Shown here in pieces: positions 46,112 to 56,186 of a stretch of DNA of 64,000 nucleotides (positions are counted from its first letter, which is position 1; each line of letters starts with the position of its first letter). Position numbers and translations under genes: made by a program. Location: the NCBI GenBank assembly GCA_002261195.1, contig MVBO01000060.1, forward strand, positions 1 to 64,000, written 5' to 3'. Below the pieces are notes generated by a model, which worked only from the letters and a program-made list of their open reading frames with translations, made no database searches and was not told where the DNA came from. The DNA comes from Bifiguratus adelaidae. Taxonomy: Eukaryota > Mucoromycota > Endogonomycetes > Endogonales.

Positions 46112-47138
46112 GATGTAGGCAGTTACAGACGATTCGACGTTTGAATGAGGTCTTCTACACGAGTTACGCGGAGGGACTTTTCCTGGATGTTTGTGCGAAT
46201 GGCACACCTGACGAAGGTAAGGTCGAGTATGACATGTATGTCATCGTGAGATCCCTTGACAAGTGCTAATATGCCCCCATAGTTCGTCAGGTCCTCGAAG
46301 CGCATCCTAGACTCGAGATCAAGCGACTCAGAACGCCACGGCTGCAAACCCCTCTTCACCTTGTCTGCAAAAGGTCGGACGTGCATATGGGCGACTTGGT
46401 GGCTCTATTACTGGACGCTGGCATGGATGTGAGGGAAGTGTTAGGGGATGCGCATGGATGGAGTGCTCTAGACTATGGTAGGTGGAGTGCTGTGTATCGT
46501 GCCAAAAGATTCTTTTACTGAGCGATTCCAGCTATCTTGAGAAAACATGCTCGAGCGGCCTATCTATTGATCAAAGCAGGTAAGGCACATGAGCAGCGGG
46601 CTTATCCATGGTTGCTGATGGTTAGTAGGCGCTGATATAAGCAAAGAACATCCTTATCGGCTCCTGGTATTCAAGATTGCCAAGCAAGGCATGGACCGAG
46701 CAACCGCCAGAGTGACGGCGGGCCATTATCTGACATCCAAGGCACGAATCGAACTGGCCTCTGAGGATGTGCGCCTCCTCACGCTGGTAAGTCGATGACT
46801 ATATTATCCGTGTATAGCTTGTTGACGATCGTCTATAGCTCGTTGAACTCTGCATCCATCACATTCACTCTTGTTCCGTCCGTCAAGCCGATTCTACTGG
46901 CACTGATACCCATGGTCTATCTCCTCAATTACTTCGACTGGATAATCTAGTGGTCTCCACTTCCACCTCGACGCCCATTCAACCCACTATTTCACATCAA
47001 GCAACCCACCAAGCTGACAATGTGAACAAGGACATGGACACCATTCTACAAGACTTTGAGCACTTGCACGTTGCAGCGTACGACAAGATTGACGACTTGC
47101 AAGTCTTGATGGACAGAGTCAAGCATCTGGAAATGTGA
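46066..47138 (+). CDS. Ankyrin-repeat protein with C-terminal coiled coil
   Basis: Exons 46066..46216, 46283..46477, 46532..46579, 46629..46786, 46839..47138, 283 residues in frame. Ankyrin repeats are visible: LFLDVCANGTPDEVRQVLEA, QTPLHLVCKRSD with DLVALLLDAGMDV, and GWSALDYAILRKHARAAYLL with IKAGADIS. A basic N-terminus (RQKIIAKRKSLG) precedes them, and the last 40 residues form a coiled coil (ILQDFEHLHVAAYDKIDDLQ). The first ATG in this frame (46066) lies inside the last codons of the spastin gene in another frame, so the two genes overlap by 46 bp unless they are spliced into one. Function unknown beyond protein binding. Confidence 0.72.
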
Positions 47139-47348
47139 TTGAGATGCTGCTATATACCCCGCTCTTTTTGCTATTTCTTCCTGTACATGTCGCGTTGTAA
47201 AGATGGATCATTGAGGCTGTTGTCATACTGCTAAAACGGAAAGACAGACTTCTGCATACCTGCATGAAGAACATTATGTTTGGTGAGATCGACGCCCTAT
47301 GCCAGATCGACAGTAAATTCGCGAGTCACGCAAAATTCGACCACGGCC

Positions 47349-48217
47349 ATGTCTTGCAATGTGATGGTGATTGGAGCCAATCGAGGCTTAGGATTTGCCT
47401 TGACGAAGCGAATGATCAATACCACACCATGTAACATCATTGCCGGTGTCAGAGATCCCTCCAAAGCCCGTGAATCAATGACAGCATCCCTTGGATCAGG
47501 CATGGATCGTATCATGATGTTACCCATCGATGTGACGAACGAAGAAACGATCGAGAAGGCGGCCAATGTTGCTTCTTCTTCCCTTGGTTCTGAACCTTTA
47601 CGGCTCTTGCTACACTGTCCAGGTATCCTGCACGCCGAAAAATCGATCAAGCAATGCCATTACGAGGATGTGCTGGAGACCTACAAGGTAAACGCCATGG
47701 GCCCTCTCTTTGTCGCCAAGCATTTCTACTCATTGGTAGCCGGTGGTCAGCCAACCAAAGGACTTCCGGATGTTGGTGTGTTTGCGACTATTTCAGCGCG
47801 TACTGGCTCGATTGCCGATAATGAACTGGGTGGATGGTACTCTTATCGGAGCTCAAAGTAAGTGCATAAATATCGGTTTTGGAGGCATTGATTGACGTGC
47901 GATACATAGAGCGGCGTTGAATCAGTCGATAAGATCGTTGGCGCATGAATTAAAGTATCGCAAGATGGACAGTATCGCGGTCGCTTTACATCCGGGGACC
48001 GTCAAGACAGGTAGATGCTGCCTATCCGTGCTCTCTTGATGATATGGGTACTCACGGGCAGACAGATCTATCGCGCGAGTTTCAAAAGAATGTCAAGCCG
48101 GAAAAGTTGTTTTCGCCTGATCAATCTGCCGGGTATCTCTTGGAGGTCATTGAGAAGCTTAAACATGCAGACAATGGCGGGTTCTTTGCCTACGATGGAA
48201 ATCGGATCCCCTATTGA
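47349..48217 (+). CDS. Short-chain dehydrogenase/reductase (classical, CsgA-like)
   Basis: Exons 47349..47857, 47910..48010, 48066..48217, 253 residues. The Rossmann fold is complete: VMVIGANRGLGFALTKRM binds the nucleotide, LPIDVTNEETI marks the adenine end, LLHCPGIL replaces the usual N-N-A-G, and YSYRSSKAALNQ supplies the catalytic Tyr and Lys. ALHPGTVKTDLS follows. The GxxxGxG form with an Arg after the second Asn suggests NADPH. It resembles the C-factor or sniffer-type SDRs more than polyketide or fatty-acid reductases. Substrate unknown. The 3' acceptor chosen (CAGACAG) is required for frame. Confidence 0.88.
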
Positions 48218-48246
48218 TCTCATCCCATGTACAATAGATACATGCT

Positions 48247-48902
48247 CTATAGACCATATTTCAGCATTACGGTATGATCCAACTCTGCCAAGTGCTTCAA
48301 GGGCAGAAAGAGCGGACGATAAGTGCTCTGTTCATTCTTTAGATCGGACAAGGGTATCCAATGCCAGCACTCGCACTTGTGTGGTTCCATGACCTAAGGC
48401 TCACATTAGACTTATCGATGCCCGGGCTTGCCTCTAACTTTTGCTCGACTTACTCTAACGTTCTGGGCCGCCGATGCATCCACCTTGCAGAGCATAAATA
48501 TTGTAACATAGTGCTTGTTCTCGTCGTGCATAATGTCGTTGGTCGCGGTGAGGAACGTGGCATCCGATACCTCGAGGTTTGTCTCTTCCAATACTTCACC
48601 TGGAAATGGACACTGAGCGTCATGCTGACTTAAGACTCTCCACTTACGCCTTGCGCATTCTTCAAAGCTTTCACCAAACTCCAAGTGCCCTGAAACGGTC
48701 GTTGAACTTGCGATTAATCCTTCGTGTCGAGAGCCTACCTCCCGGCAATTGCCATGTTCCTGGAATGCATGGCGTGAGGGCCCATCCTTCACGACCTCAC
48801 ACACGTACCAGCGCCGTGGCTGCCTTTCCGCTTTCCAATCAGCATGCGCAACTCGCCATCGCTATAGACGACGAGAGCAGCAACGCCAACGCGCACTGCC
48901 AT
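48247..48902 (-). CDS. Nudix hydrolase, NUDT15-like
   Basis: Five small exons, 48809..48902, 48739..48759, 48648..48689, 48454..48599, 48247..48393, 149 residues. It starts MAVRVGVAALVV; a 21-nt exon supplies TWQLPGG. The Nudix box is assembled across three exons: GGHLEFGESFEE, then CARR, then EVLEETNLEV, matching G-x5-E-x7-R-E-x2-E-E. C-terminal MEPHKCECWHWIPLSDL is typical of the NUDT15/MTH2 group, which hydrolyses nucleoside triphosphates such as oxidised dGTP. The last Gly of the motif is Asn. The 21-nt exon is what most automated models would miss. Confidence 0.88.
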
Positions 48903-49125
48903 GATCCAAGTGACTGCGCCACATTATACCATTGTTCATTGGAGACCATCGATAACTGTTCTGCGTTGGATGATTGGACAAGGATGACATATTGATATCG
49001 CCAGGATCGTCCATCTAAGGCCCTTCCCATGGTGCTCTGCATGTGCTCTTTTTTCGACAGGGGTTTGAACAGAGAGCATCATTGACAAAGAATACACATT
49101 GATACTCTTTGCTTCACATCATTAC

Positions 49126-49644
49126 ATGGGCAAAGTCGTTCCTGATGGCGAGCTAGGGCTCGGATCACCCATAACTGCCTTTGAGAGGGAAATGGGTCAT
49201 CATCCATCCGATCATGGATCCAATCGAAGCATCTTTGATCTCGTCGTTCCGCGACACAAGCCTATCCAACATCCACCCACCTCGTCCTTGGAGCCATCCG
49301 ATGCACCCGATTTCGAACACGAATGGGCCCATTCATTCCATATCGTTCGACGTCCTTCCCGTTCTCGTTACAAGCACACCCACCATCCCGATCTTCCGGT
49401 GATCAGCGCACCGGCCTATTACAACGCCCACGCTCAAGTGTGGTACACTCGCATTCACAACATCTTACTGCCCGTTTCAGCCCCAGGGCATATTGAACAA
49501 TCGGCCGGTCATAGTCGTGCCTGGCTACCTACCGAACGAGAGGCGTTCACGGGCGTGGTGCGAGTGCTAGGTGTACCTTGTACGACAGTGAATGCAGAGA
49601 CCTGGGAGGTCCATGTAGAAGCCGTCATGAGAGAGGAAGTCTGA
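49126..49644 (+). CDS. Hypothetical His/Pro-rich protein
   Basis: 172 residues from the first ATG, one exon. The N-terminal 90 residues are His-, Pro- and Ser-rich and probably disordered (HHPSDHGSNRSIFDLVVPRH). The C-terminal half looks folded: PAYYNAHAQVWYTRIHNILL, then SRAWLPTEREAFTGVVRVLG and TTVNAETWEVHVEAVM. I recognise no family, no signal peptide and no membrane segment. Composition and open length support a real gene. Confidence 0.55.
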   Translation: MGKVVPDGELGLGSPITAFEREMGHHPSDHGSNRSIFDLVVPRHKPIQHPPTSSLEPSDAPDFEHEWAHSFHIVRRPSRSRYKHTHHPDLPVISAPAYYNAHAQVWYTRIHNILLPVSAPGHIEQSAGHSRAWLPTEREAFTGVVRVLGVPCTTVNAETWEVHVEAVMREEV

Positions 49645-49756
49645 TATACATTTCGTTGTTACATAGTATACACCGTTTTGTTGCCCAATAGAATATAAGT
49701 TTTACACGGTCGGATAGTATCTACATTACAAAAGACAAAGGAAGATGCCCATAGGA

Positions 49757-50027
49757 CTATGGATAGACCACGGTGCCTACCCGTTGATAAGGATAGTACC
49801 CTCCGTAATAGGGATACGCGTAGGATTGGTAAGGATAATAGTAGGAACCGTGGCGGTAGGGATATCTGTACCCGTAGGCGTTGTTCAAGTTGTAATAGGG
49901 TTGCTAAGTCGTCGAAGCGTTAGCTCTCCGTGTCGCTCTAGCGTAGAGACAAACCTACCCAGTACGGGTTATAACCATGATATCCATAGTTGTATGGATC
50001 GTAGCAATCACTGTAGGTGTTTCCCAT
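49757..50027 (-). CDS. Tyr/Gly/Pro-rich microprotein
   Basis: Two exons, 49959..50027 (23 codons) and 49757..49903 (49 codons with stop), giving 71 residues in frame across a 55-nt intron (GTAGGT...CTTAG). The product starts MGNTYSDCYDPYNYGY and is dominated by Tyr, Pro, Gly and Asn, with repeats such as YPY, PYY and GYY (YRYPYRHGSYYYPYQ, AYPYYGGYYPYQR). Roughly 40 percent of residues are Tyr. There is no signal peptide or Cys-rich core. Similar Tyr-rich low-complexity peptides occur among prion-like or structural proteins, but I know no named family. A coherent reading frame kept across an intron argues against chance. Confidence 0.6.
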
Positions 50028-50439
50028 AGATGGAGGAGAGACAAAAGGATGGCAGGCAAAGAATGTGGATAAGAGCGTATACAAGGAACGCGACTGGGAT
50101 GCCTAAGGACTATGGGCGCATTCACCTTTTATGTCCGCTCGAGTGGCTGCGGACGCCACGCCCTTTGTAATACGCCCATTCTTGGTGAATGCCTAACGTT
50201 ACCCCTCGAAGTCAGGTCACATGCCGACCCAAATGACGCTAGGACCATGTGTCCTTTATTACAATGATATCATGGACAACAGATCGAGGTTTGCAACATT
50301 AAGGAGTGCTGTCTCATGACCGGTAGCCATTTCGCCATGTGACACCTGGCTACCCAAAGTGGGTTGTACCGGACCGGAAGACGATGTGGGACGTGCTGCC
50401 ATGATTCTTCTGTGCTCAACGTATATGCACCGAATGATG
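50028..50439. other. Intergenic
   Basis: About 410 bp between the microprotein start and the 3' end of the lyase gene. No TATA box or further exon that I can support; it must hold the microprotein promoter. Confidence 0.4.
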
Positions 50440-51467
50440 CTAATCGTCCAGCAATACCACATCGTACTCTTTGCGTACCGAATTAAAGCACTTGATGCGT
50501 CGTCCTCTCTATGCCATGCACGCTTATGAACAAGGTAATTACCGGGTAGGACCGAAACGTTGTCTTACCTTAACGGCGTCCTTGAGATCCGATATCGTCA
50601 CCAGCCCTTCCTTCATATGGCCTACCTCCAAACATTCTTGCCGGTACACGCCGGGCAAAAGGCCTATCCGTGGGACAAGGTTGAGTCTCGAGGCGCAGGT
50701 CCACCGACAATGAACGCACTTACCACATTCTGCCTTGGGCGTTATCCATTGGCCATCCCCGTCCTGAATGGCAATATTTGCGATACTTGTCTCGGTCACC
50801 TGCCCGAACTTATTGTACAGGATGACATCGAAGGGAATATTCTCTTTGCTTGCTTCGCCACCATGCCAATCGCATCCGACACGCGCACGCGCCTCGTCGT
50901 AGACACGTCGTTGTGTTGATTTGTTGCGAATGAAGGGAGAATCAGTGTGGATGGCTTGTGTATCGAGTTTGACGGGAAGAGCGCGTGGTCCGGTGTCCGC
51001 TAGTCGGGCTATTCACTCTCTGAATACTGTGTCCAATAAGAGGGATAGGATGGAGCCTACCAGGTGTCGATGGCAAAGGCGTGGATTGGACAGTCAAGGA
51101 ACCCCCAGAACTGAGCAAACACCGTACCTGACACCAGTCTGAGCTCAATCTTCCATCCACGGAGCAACCTGCTTACCCGTTGAGGTCCCTTATCTCGAGG
51201 CACGCGTTGAGAGAGTTCAATGATGATCTCCTCTCGCTCTGGCACCTCTCCAAACAGTCTACCCTCTGTCGCTTCACAAAAGTAGTCTGCCGAAGCACAT
51301 AGTCTATCCATGTGTCGGGTCAAGAGATAGAAGCCTATTCATCGTCAACCGTGCCCTTCTCTTACACAACGTCACCTACCATCCTTTAGCGTCCAGAGTA
51401 TCGTCTCTAGCAGTTCGAACCGTGCGCATGCTGGGTCGAACGAACCTTGGCTCACCTCATCCTCCAT
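50440..51467 (-). CDS. Aminodeoxychorismate lyase-type class IV aminotransferase
   Basis: Six exons read from a start at 51467. The frame opens MEDEVSQGSFDPACARFELL, then ETILWTLKDG, joins to FYLLTRHMDRLCASADYF, then (after an intron from GTAAGC to GTGTCAG) VRCLLSSGGSLTVQSTPLP, then ARLADTGPRALPVKLDTQ, HTDSPFIRNKSTQRRVYDEA with the PLP Lys in RNKST, FDVILYNKFGQVTETSIANI, a short exon LLPGVYRQECLEVGHM, and a last exon KRGRRIKCFNSVRKEYDVVL. This is the fold-type IV PLP pattern of PabC/Abz2, which splits aminodeoxychorismate to p-aminobenzoate and pyruvate for folate. A branched-chain or D-amino-acid aminotransferase is less likely given the short N-terminus. Its start codon is 57 bp from that of the divergent SDR gene. 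Confidence 0.8.
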
Positions 51468-51524
51468 TCTCTATTTGTCAGCGTGAGAAGTTCGAACGTG
51501 TATCTCTTCCTCTCTCTTACTCCA

Positions 51525-52785
51525 ATGGCAGGATACGAGCATAAGAGTTCAGCTCGCTTGGAGCAGATTACCTCTCATATTATACCACCTCCAGACGAGG
51601 ACAAGGACAGGTGGTCGCTGGAAGGAAGGGTGTGTATTGTTACCGGGGCAGGTTCTTTGCACGGTATCGGGTAAGTTGACTCAGAGGCGCAAGGACTGTT
51701 TCACTGACTGGGAGCTGTGTAGACGGGCGACCGTGTTGCAGCTGGCGAAGCGAGGTGAGTGGGAGGGGGTGGGGCAACGGTAAATCAATGGGCATTGGAT
51801 CAAACCTATGCGTCTCTTAGGCGCCAAGGCCATTTACGCGACGGATCTTCGGACGGACAACTTTGAAAAGTTGGTCAAGGAAGTGGAGAGCAAGTACCCT
51901 GGCGTGCAGATCATTGCTCGAGGATTGGATGCGTCGTCCGAAGAAGGCGTGCAACAGGTCGTAGAGGATGCCATGACAAGGTTTGGCCGCCTGGATGTGT
52001 ATTTCGCCAATGCCGGTAGGTAAACAGGTTTCGGGATGAGGACTAGTGTTGAGGGTATGAATAAGGTATCACAGGAGCCTTGCGTATCAAGGATACGACC
52101 GCCGAGGCTTTCATGCACACGATGAAAGTCAATGCACTCAGTGTGTTTCTGGCCATCAAGTATGCCTGTCCTGCCATGCAAGTTTCTGGCAAGGGCGGCA
52201 AGACTGCTTCCGGAGGATCCATTATTGCTACTGCGTCGGGTAAGGAGTGGAAGCAGAGTGTAGACAGTGTGATGCCGGAATTAACGTTGGAAATGCCCTC
52301 TGCAGTGGCTGGAATTCGCTCGGGGGGCGGGCCTGTGGATTATTCAGCATCGAAGGCAGCGTGAGTTGGTCGAACCAGGCTGTTATGGACATCAGGATTA
52401 ATTGGAATCTATTAATGCCAGTGTCATCAATCTGGTGCAGACGTGCGCTTATCAATATGCTCGGACCAATGTTCGTATCAACGCCATCTGCCCGGTAAGT
52501 CATTCAGGCAATATTCTCTTGGTACAAAGACTAAGGCCCTTGCTATTCTAGGGTCTGATTGAGACGGATATGACCAAGCGAACGTTCGATTACGCTCGTG
52601 CTCGCGGCTCAGCTCCCAAGATTGGGCAATTGAATCCTCTCGGTCGTTACGGCGTTGCCTCAGAGATGGCACATGTGGTTGCCTTCTTGGCTTCCGATGA
52701 ATCAAGCTATGTCAATGGGCAGGCATGGGCCGCTGACGGTGGTTTGTCGGCTAGCATACCCACAGCTCCTGGAAAGAGCTTTTGA
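51525..52785 (+). CDS. Short-chain dehydrogenase/reductase
   Basis: Seven exons, 51525..51670, 51723..51754, 51821..52015, 52075..52239, 52306..52360, 52422..52494, 52552..52785, 299 residues in frame. Motifs: [18 protein letters not shown] (cofactor loop with a two-residue insert), [14 protein letters not shown], the catalytic YSASKAAV across an intron, and RINAICPGLIETDM. The C-terminus ([20 protein letters not shown]) is that of classical SDRs of the FabG/HSD type. A 35-residue N-terminal leader precedes the fold. Substrate unknown. Exon 2 is only 32 nt. Confidence 0.9.
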
Positions 52786-53109
52786 ATGTACAATCCGTAT
52801 AAATTTGTGATTCATGGCATGATGGAGTGGACTCTCATTGAGGTGCAAGCTGGCCTGGCTGGCACCTGAGTTATGACAGACATAAGAGGATCTATTGTCC
52901 TGTACACAATGGAACACCAAGCCCAAATCAACCCTCATAGGGTGATGCGAACCTGTTACGCGTCTTGACTCTCATGCTTTTACAATTGCAAGACCTTCAG
53001 AATAGAATGCCACACGAGACTGGTACAACTAAGACTATGCACCGGAGAAAGCCAAATTGCGGAAGGCGTACCCTTTGAACAACGTCGAAGCGCAAGTTAT
53101 TCCCGTAAT
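52786..53109. other. Intergenic
   Basis: 324 bp between the SDR stop and the next small gene. Nothing recognised apart from AT-rich 3' sequence; it should contain the promoter of the gene at 53110. Confidence 0.4.
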
Positions 53110-53451
53110 ATGTCGGCCAGTGCACTTACCCGAGCCTTCCGATGGACCACGCTCAAGAAAATCTGGCTCAACGCAAAGGCGGGATCATTCATACCAATTT
53201 TTGGAGGTCTTCATAAACGCGAATTCCCCGTCCTCACCAGCGGCAAGGTCTACGGGTGGCGCCACATTATAGGTTTCGAAGACGGTAGCCCTAGTGGCCA
53301 AAAAGAGTTGGACGACTGCGAAAGGGTACTTGCTGGAAATGGGTATCGCGCGTTTGCTCAATCGCCAACTGGAAGGGAAACTCCCACTAAGGAAAAGGTA
53401 AGGATTGACATCCCTTCCAAATGCTCGATTCGATGTATTAACATGGACTGA
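53110..53451 (+). CDS. Small basic hypothetical protein
   Basis: 113 residues from ATG at 53110. It is basic and compact: TRAFRWTTLKKIWLNAKAGS then FIPIFGGLHKREFPVL, SGKVYGWRHIIGFEDGSPSG and LDDCERVLAGNGYRAFAQSP. The amphipathic Arg/Trp-rich beginning could target mitochondria. I recognise no family. A GTAAGG donor at 53399 could start an intron, in which case the last 17 residues are wrong and an exon is missing. It ends about 25 bp before the convergent membrane-protein gene. Confidence 0.5.
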   Translation: MSASALTRAFRWTTLKKIWLNAKAGSFIPIFGGLHKREFPVLTSGKVYGWRHIIGFEDGSPSGQKELDDCERVLAGNGYRAFAQSPTGRETPTKEKVRIDIPSKCSIRCINMD

Positions 53452-53477
53452 TATACAATTCGTATATAAACGTAAGT

Positions 53478-55280
53478 CTAAGACGTCCCGACCCGCTCTC
53501 GACTACGCGATGAACGGCGACACCGGTCCTTGAGATAGCCAAGGCTAGACTCTTGCTCCGGGGTAATCTCTGTATCGACCGTCACTTGATCCGACGCGAG
53601 CTTGCTTTTGCCTTTGTCTTTTGCTGAGCGCATCGACGATGTAGAGTGCAGTGTAGGCGTAAGAGGGGTGACTGAATCCGTCAATGAAAAGTGGGCAGAC
53701 AAGGAAGGTGAAGGAGGGACGATGGTTGTTGAGGAGTAGGATGGCCCGTAGGTATAACTATGAGTATATGGGAAGGAATTCGACGAGCGCGTGTCCGGTA
53801 CAGCGAGGGCACGCGATGTCTCGGGAACGGATAGAACGGTATCTGGTGCTTGGGGACGTTCCATGATCTTCTCGTCCATTGTGGTGGTGGTGAGTACTTC
53901 CGGTATGTCAAAGAGTGCGGTGGATAAGAAGATGGAAGGTCGAGGTTCGTCCAGTTTTTCAGAAAAGTGCTCCTTTTTGTCTATAGTTCTCGGCGACGGT
54001 CGATACTGAAAAGCTCGCTTATCAGAGTAAGCAACATCCATCATGAAGTAGATAGTAACAATGATGGTGGTCGGTATGATTGCGAAGCGAATACAAACGT
54101 AAACCGCGTTCGATATCACATCCTGGAAATAACGTCTGGGAAGGCAAGCGATAAACAATGCTCCAAGGCCTTTGAACGCCATCAAGATGGTGAGTGGAAT
54201 TAGGGTGTGATGTGCTTTCTTGACGGTGCGGATGTAAGCTATCCCTCGGCGAGGACCTGTACCATCGGTTGTCTCGATAGTGCTCATATATAAGGATTGA
54301 AGCGTCGTCATACAGACTTCCAGTAGCTTGCATAGCTTGCCAACAAACCACCAGCCACCACAAATGGTCCAACACGCAACAAGGAATAGTGAAACGTTGG
54401 CGATCCTCACGACGATACTTGAAGCCTTGAATTGGTTCAAATCCCACAATACACCAGATGCGACGGGCAAGATAACTATTACCGGACAGCAAAAACTAAT
54501 TGACACCAGACCAAAGGTGTCGATTTGACGTGAAATTGCCGTCGTCGTCCAGCGTGACAAGCGGATATCTTGATCTTTGAGGGCCAAGCCCTCAGTAGAG
54601 TCTTTAGCAGACTCCATTTGCTGCATGGTGGAATGGCGGAGAGAAAGAGCGTAATGGAATGTATGTCCGATGCCTATGATATACAAGGCCACACCCAGGT
54701 CCACAACCATGAAAGGAATAACGTCAAAGAATCGAAGAAGAGAGTGATATGGGATGGCTTGCATGACAGTGATGAGGAAATAGAACGCCTCGACTATAAC
54801 AACATTAGACACCAACATTTGCATCGCTTCATTTCAACTTACGAAGAAAGTGAAGGGCAGTACAGACGAGAAATGTAGTGACGGGCTGTGGCCGCAATTT
54901 TGCCCCACTCTGCTGCATGCGCGTGTCCCATAGCTCTCTGGTGTTTCCTCGAACTCGAACCAAGGCTATTCCACCGATCAGTATGGCCAAGATCAAGTTG
55001 ATCACGCCAAATATCCAAAAAGCGATCGTAAAGGCATATATATAGGGGCACTCGTTGATCGACGTCGCCAAGACGAGACTACTGTTGTGCGCGCATGCTT
55101 TACCAGTGACCAGCGCATCCTCGGTTGGCCCTAATAACATGCTCAATGGTAACACACCCCAAATGAGGTAGCTAAAGGGAAGAAAAGAAAGAGTTGTATA
55201 GCGCAAGGTTCCTGAGGGGTAAAAGCACTCGGGAACCAGAAACCTGTGCGGTGGCGATCAAAGACAATTCCGCCATGCAT
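53478..55280 (-). CDS. Fungal multi-pass (7-8 TM) membrane protein, GPCR-like layout
   Basis: Exons 55244..55280, 54843..55211 and 53478..54793, 573 residues in frame. It begins MHGGIVFDRHRTGTLRY; Met at 55280 is a provisional start. Hydrophobic segments: FLPFSYLIWGVLPLSMLL, AFTIAFWIFGVINLILAI, FLVCTALHFLLEAFYFLITV, VIPFMVVDLGVALYIIGI, FGLVSISFCCPVIVILPVAS, ANVSLFLVACWTICGGWW, LIPLTILMAFKGLGALFIA and IRFAIIPTTIIVTIYFM. A 200-residue cytosolic tail rich in Ser, Thr and Pro follows. The plan resembles fungal receptor-like proteins with a long phosphorylatable tail, but I see no motif of a named receptor class. Confidence 0.65.
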
Positions 55281-55611
55281 GAACTCGCTGAGACAATGGG
55301 CCCGCTCCTGAAATCTGATTTGTGGAAATTAAATTGCGCACCAACGTCAGTGCTCGCCTCTCGCTCAAACAGCCACAAAGGTCCATGCTAATAGAGTACG
55401 AGATTCAGCTGGATAGAGAATGGTGCACATATGTTTCACGATCTGATCGATGCAGAAGGAATGTCATCAGTTTGGGTGCGCTAACAGGAATGCAGCAACA
55501 TGGGGCAGTGGTCAATCAAGCAATCATACAGACGGGGCAAGCATGCTTCCCGCTTGTATCAACACCTTTTGTAAGTAAACAAGACAACGCGATGATACAG
55601 ATGGTGGTATG
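55281..55611. other. Intergenic
   Basis: 330 bp between the start of the membrane-protein gene and the SRP14 stop. The upstream exon of the membrane protein, if any, would lie here; I found no convincing one. No TATA box. Confidence 0.35.
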
Positions 55612-56143
55612 TCAACTAGCCTTTTCTACCTTTTGCTTCTTTGCAGCCGCAAGCTTCTTTTCGGCCTTGAGCTTGCTGCGATCCTTCTTCTTCATTGCAT
55701 CCATATGAGCGTGTATAATATTGGTATACGATGTTTGAAAGCTGTCGGAAACTCCTGGCTCCACTACTGTACATATGGCCGTCTTTTTGTATTGTGCTCG
55801 TACCAAGCATGGGTACCGTTTGTCGTCGTCTTCGTTCGCTGTTGCTTCGCCGTTAGCCATCACTTGGTCACCATCGGCTTGTTTTTTCCGCCGATCAGTG
55901 TCTAGTGCAGCAGTGTTAGCGCATGGCAAGTGCCTTTTGACCCGGATGGACTCCTGCATCCATTCAGATCATGCATGTTACTTACATCGCTTCATCGTGA
56001 GATACACCGTTCCCGACTTTTTCGACTGTTCAAAGCACTTGTGAAGCTGTGAGAGGAACTATATAGAGCACGAGAGTGTGGGCAAAGAGTCTAATGAACA
56101 CCGTTGTTGCTCCACTTACTGCATCATTCTCTATGGGCTTCAT
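55612..56143 (-). CDS. SRP14: Signal recognition particle subunit SRP14
   Basis: Three exons, 56120..56143, 55986..56058, 55612..55901, 128 residues. The product starts MKPIENDAFLSQLHKCFEQS, continues KKSGTVYLTMKRYTDRRKK across the second intron, then an acidic loop (EATANEDDDK) and RYPCLVRAQYKKTAICTVV, SFQTSYTNIIHAHMDAMKKK with a Lys/Ala-rich tail. This is complete SRP14, which with SRP9 forms the Alu domain that pauses elongation. The first coding exon is only 24 nt, and the second intron acceptor must be CTAG at 55902, because the nearer CAG gives an immediate stop. Confidence 0.93.
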
Positions 56144-56186
56144 CGTCTGAAATACGGTTGAATAAAGAGACGTTTTGGAGACGTCC
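56144..56186. promoter_or_regulatory. 43-bp bidirectional promoter, SRP14 / MED5
   Basis: Only 43 bp separate the two start codons. It includes a near repeat of GAGACGT (GACGTTTTGGAGACGT). Transcripts must start within it or inside the opposite gene. Confidence 0.45.

Noticed and set aside
55322-55708. 128-codon plus-strand frame
   Set aside because: Overlaps the SRP14 3' exon in antisense and has no recognisable domain.
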